64,000 nt of DNA from the NCBI GenBank assembly GCA_024277525.1, contig JAJRUZ010000019.1, positions 1-64,000 of the forward strand. The letters are read 5' to 3'. The DNA comes from Caldifarciminota bacterium (GTDB lineage Bacteria; Hydrothermota; Hydrothermia; Hydrothermales; JAJRUZ01). The notes beneath the pieces were generated by a model. It was not told the DNA's origin and made no database searches. It worked only from the letters and a program-made list of their open reading frames with translations. Shown piece by piece: positions 63,609 through 64,000 of this stretch (positions within the stretch are counted from its first letter, which is position 1; each line of letters begins with the position of its first letter). The position numbers and the translations under genes are program-made.

Positions 63609-63764
63609 ACAAAATTACGGAGAGTAGATTAAGACCGCATTTGCCATTTGAATTCAGAAATCATTGTGCAACAGGGATTTTTATTTTCAATTTTTTTAAA
63701 TAATTAAGAATTTTTATTCCCGCCGATTATTTATATAAATAATCAAACTTGCATTTTTTATTTT
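63609..63764. other. Intergenic region with perfect palindrome and promoter
   Basis: Contains a perfect 20-bp palindrome at 63725-63744 and, 4 bp further, the -35 box of a promoter. Nothing else is recognised in it. Confidence 0.4.
63725..63744. repeat. Perfect 20-bp palindrome, possible operator
   Basis: GATTATTTAT and its exact reverse complement ATAAATAATC, ending 4 bp before the -35 box TTGCAT. The position suits an operator for the small downstream gene. Confidence 0.5.
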
Positions 63765-63777
63765 TTGATGGTATTAT
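63749..63777 (+). promoter_or_regulatory. Promoter of the small gene at 63822
   Basis: TTGCAT (63749-63754), a 17-bp spacer, TATTAT (63772-63777). The ATG at 63765 would lie inside the promoter, so the ATG at 63822 with AAGGAG 8 nt upstream is preferred. Confidence 0.5.
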
Positions 63778-63821
63778 ATAATGCAAAACCGAATCAGGCG
63801 GACAAAAAAGGAGTAGTTTTG

Positions 63822-63986
63822 ATGAAATTTTTTATTTTGTATTTTCAATTTGCAAAAACTGGAAAAAGGGAGGTATTATTCAAATATGAGAGTTCTCTCT
63901 CTCTCGGTGAAATTTATTCAATTTTTCCTTTCGGATTTTTACATCCATGGTTGACGCATCTTCCTCCGCCATCCGGTAAATTTTGA
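63822..63986 (+). CDS. Short ORF with good Shine-Dalgarno, possible broken secreted-protein gene
   Basis: 54 residues from ATG 63822 (MKFFILYFQFAKTGKREVLFKYESSLSLGEIYSIF...). AAGGAG lies 8 nt before it. The N-terminus resembles a short signal peptide, but the rest matches nothing I recognise and may run out of frame. A second ATG with GGGAGG (near 63888) opens only a 23-codon ORF. It could be a small protein or the damaged start of a longer exported protein continuing past the window. Confidence 0.3.
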   Translation: MKFFILYFQFAKTGKREVLFKYESSLSLGEIYSIFPFGFLHPWLTHLPPPSGKF

Positions 63987-64000
63987 GAAAAGGCTTGCGG

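Noticed and set aside
63765-63821. Longer start for the last ORF
   Set aside because: The upstream ATG falls between the -35 and -10 boxes of a good promoter; the ATG at 63822 has a proper Shine-Dalgarno sequence.

Overview
The window is an AT-rich, gene-dense bacterial chromosome segment from a diderm. An outer membrane is indicated by a TamB/AsmA-like protein, a Wza/Wzz export pair, MurJ, a lipoprotein with a YXWGXW-type repeat, and secreted proteins ending in Por/T9SS-like or FlgD-like C-terminal domains. GWxTD-domain proteins, a DUF6754 membrane cassette, an archaeal-type fructose-1,6-bisphosphate aldolase/phosphatase and a probable bifunctional di-myo-inositol-phosphate pathway enzyme together suggest a thermophilic, probably anaerobic member of an uncultured lineage near the FCB group (WOR-3/Stahlbacteria-like). 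That placement is inference from gene content. I saw no rRNA, tRNA, CRISPR array, complete IS element or prophage.

Layout: 1-1.8 kb, a frameshifted secreted beta-propeller protein cut by the window edge. 1.9-8.5 kb, a minus-strand operon cysC > membrane permease-like > ruvX > malic enzyme > MNT > HEPN > pdxJ. 8.6-11.7 kb, a plus-strand operon FBP aldolase/phosphatase > HPr > enzyme I. 11.8-20.2 kb, secreted proteins, an alanine dehydrogenase/CoA-transferase pair and a decayed gene. 20.3-27.7 kb, a kinase-less membrane sensor divergent from a long operon: REC-kinase-like protein, NtrC-like activator, rsmD, coaD, obg (split by a stop), HEAT protein, dprA. 27.8-29.7 kb, an ECF sigma, anti-sigma and HtrA-like pseudoprotease operon. 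29.7-36.2 kb, a propeller protein, the inositol-phosphate enzyme, an unknown, hflX and a first lon. 36.3-41.1 kb, an uncharacterised four-gene membrane cassette and a frameshifted TPR-like gene. 41.1-54.3 kb, guaB, tamB-like, wzz/wza, mtnA, a RAM-domain fragment, ccdA, DUF5362, two GWxTD genes, murJ and scpB. 54.3-55.1 kb, noncoding with a duplicated hairpin block. 55.1-64 kb, a second lon with hsp20, an M28-like peptidase, a diaminopentanoate dehydrogenase-like enzyme, miaB, radC and a cupin.

Three patterns cut across the annotation. First, many transcription-unit-initial genes have a recognisable promoter whose -10 box ends only 5-11 nt before the start codon and have no Shine-Dalgarno sequence, so their mRNAs should be leaderless or nearly so; genes inside operons often do have Shine-Dalgarno sequences. 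Second, six other genes carry a T-arm-like hairpin of the form GGG-TTCGATT-CCC at 21-27 nt before their start codons. Third, REP-like palindromes with a GTAG head have inserted inside coding regions without closing the frame. Several conserved genes (obg, the HtrA/PDZ gene, the RAM-domain gene, the TPR gene, the first propeller gene) are broken by single stops or indels, which may be sequencing error, decay or recoding. The best candidate for an undescribed system is the four-gene membrane cassette at 36.3-39.7 kb.
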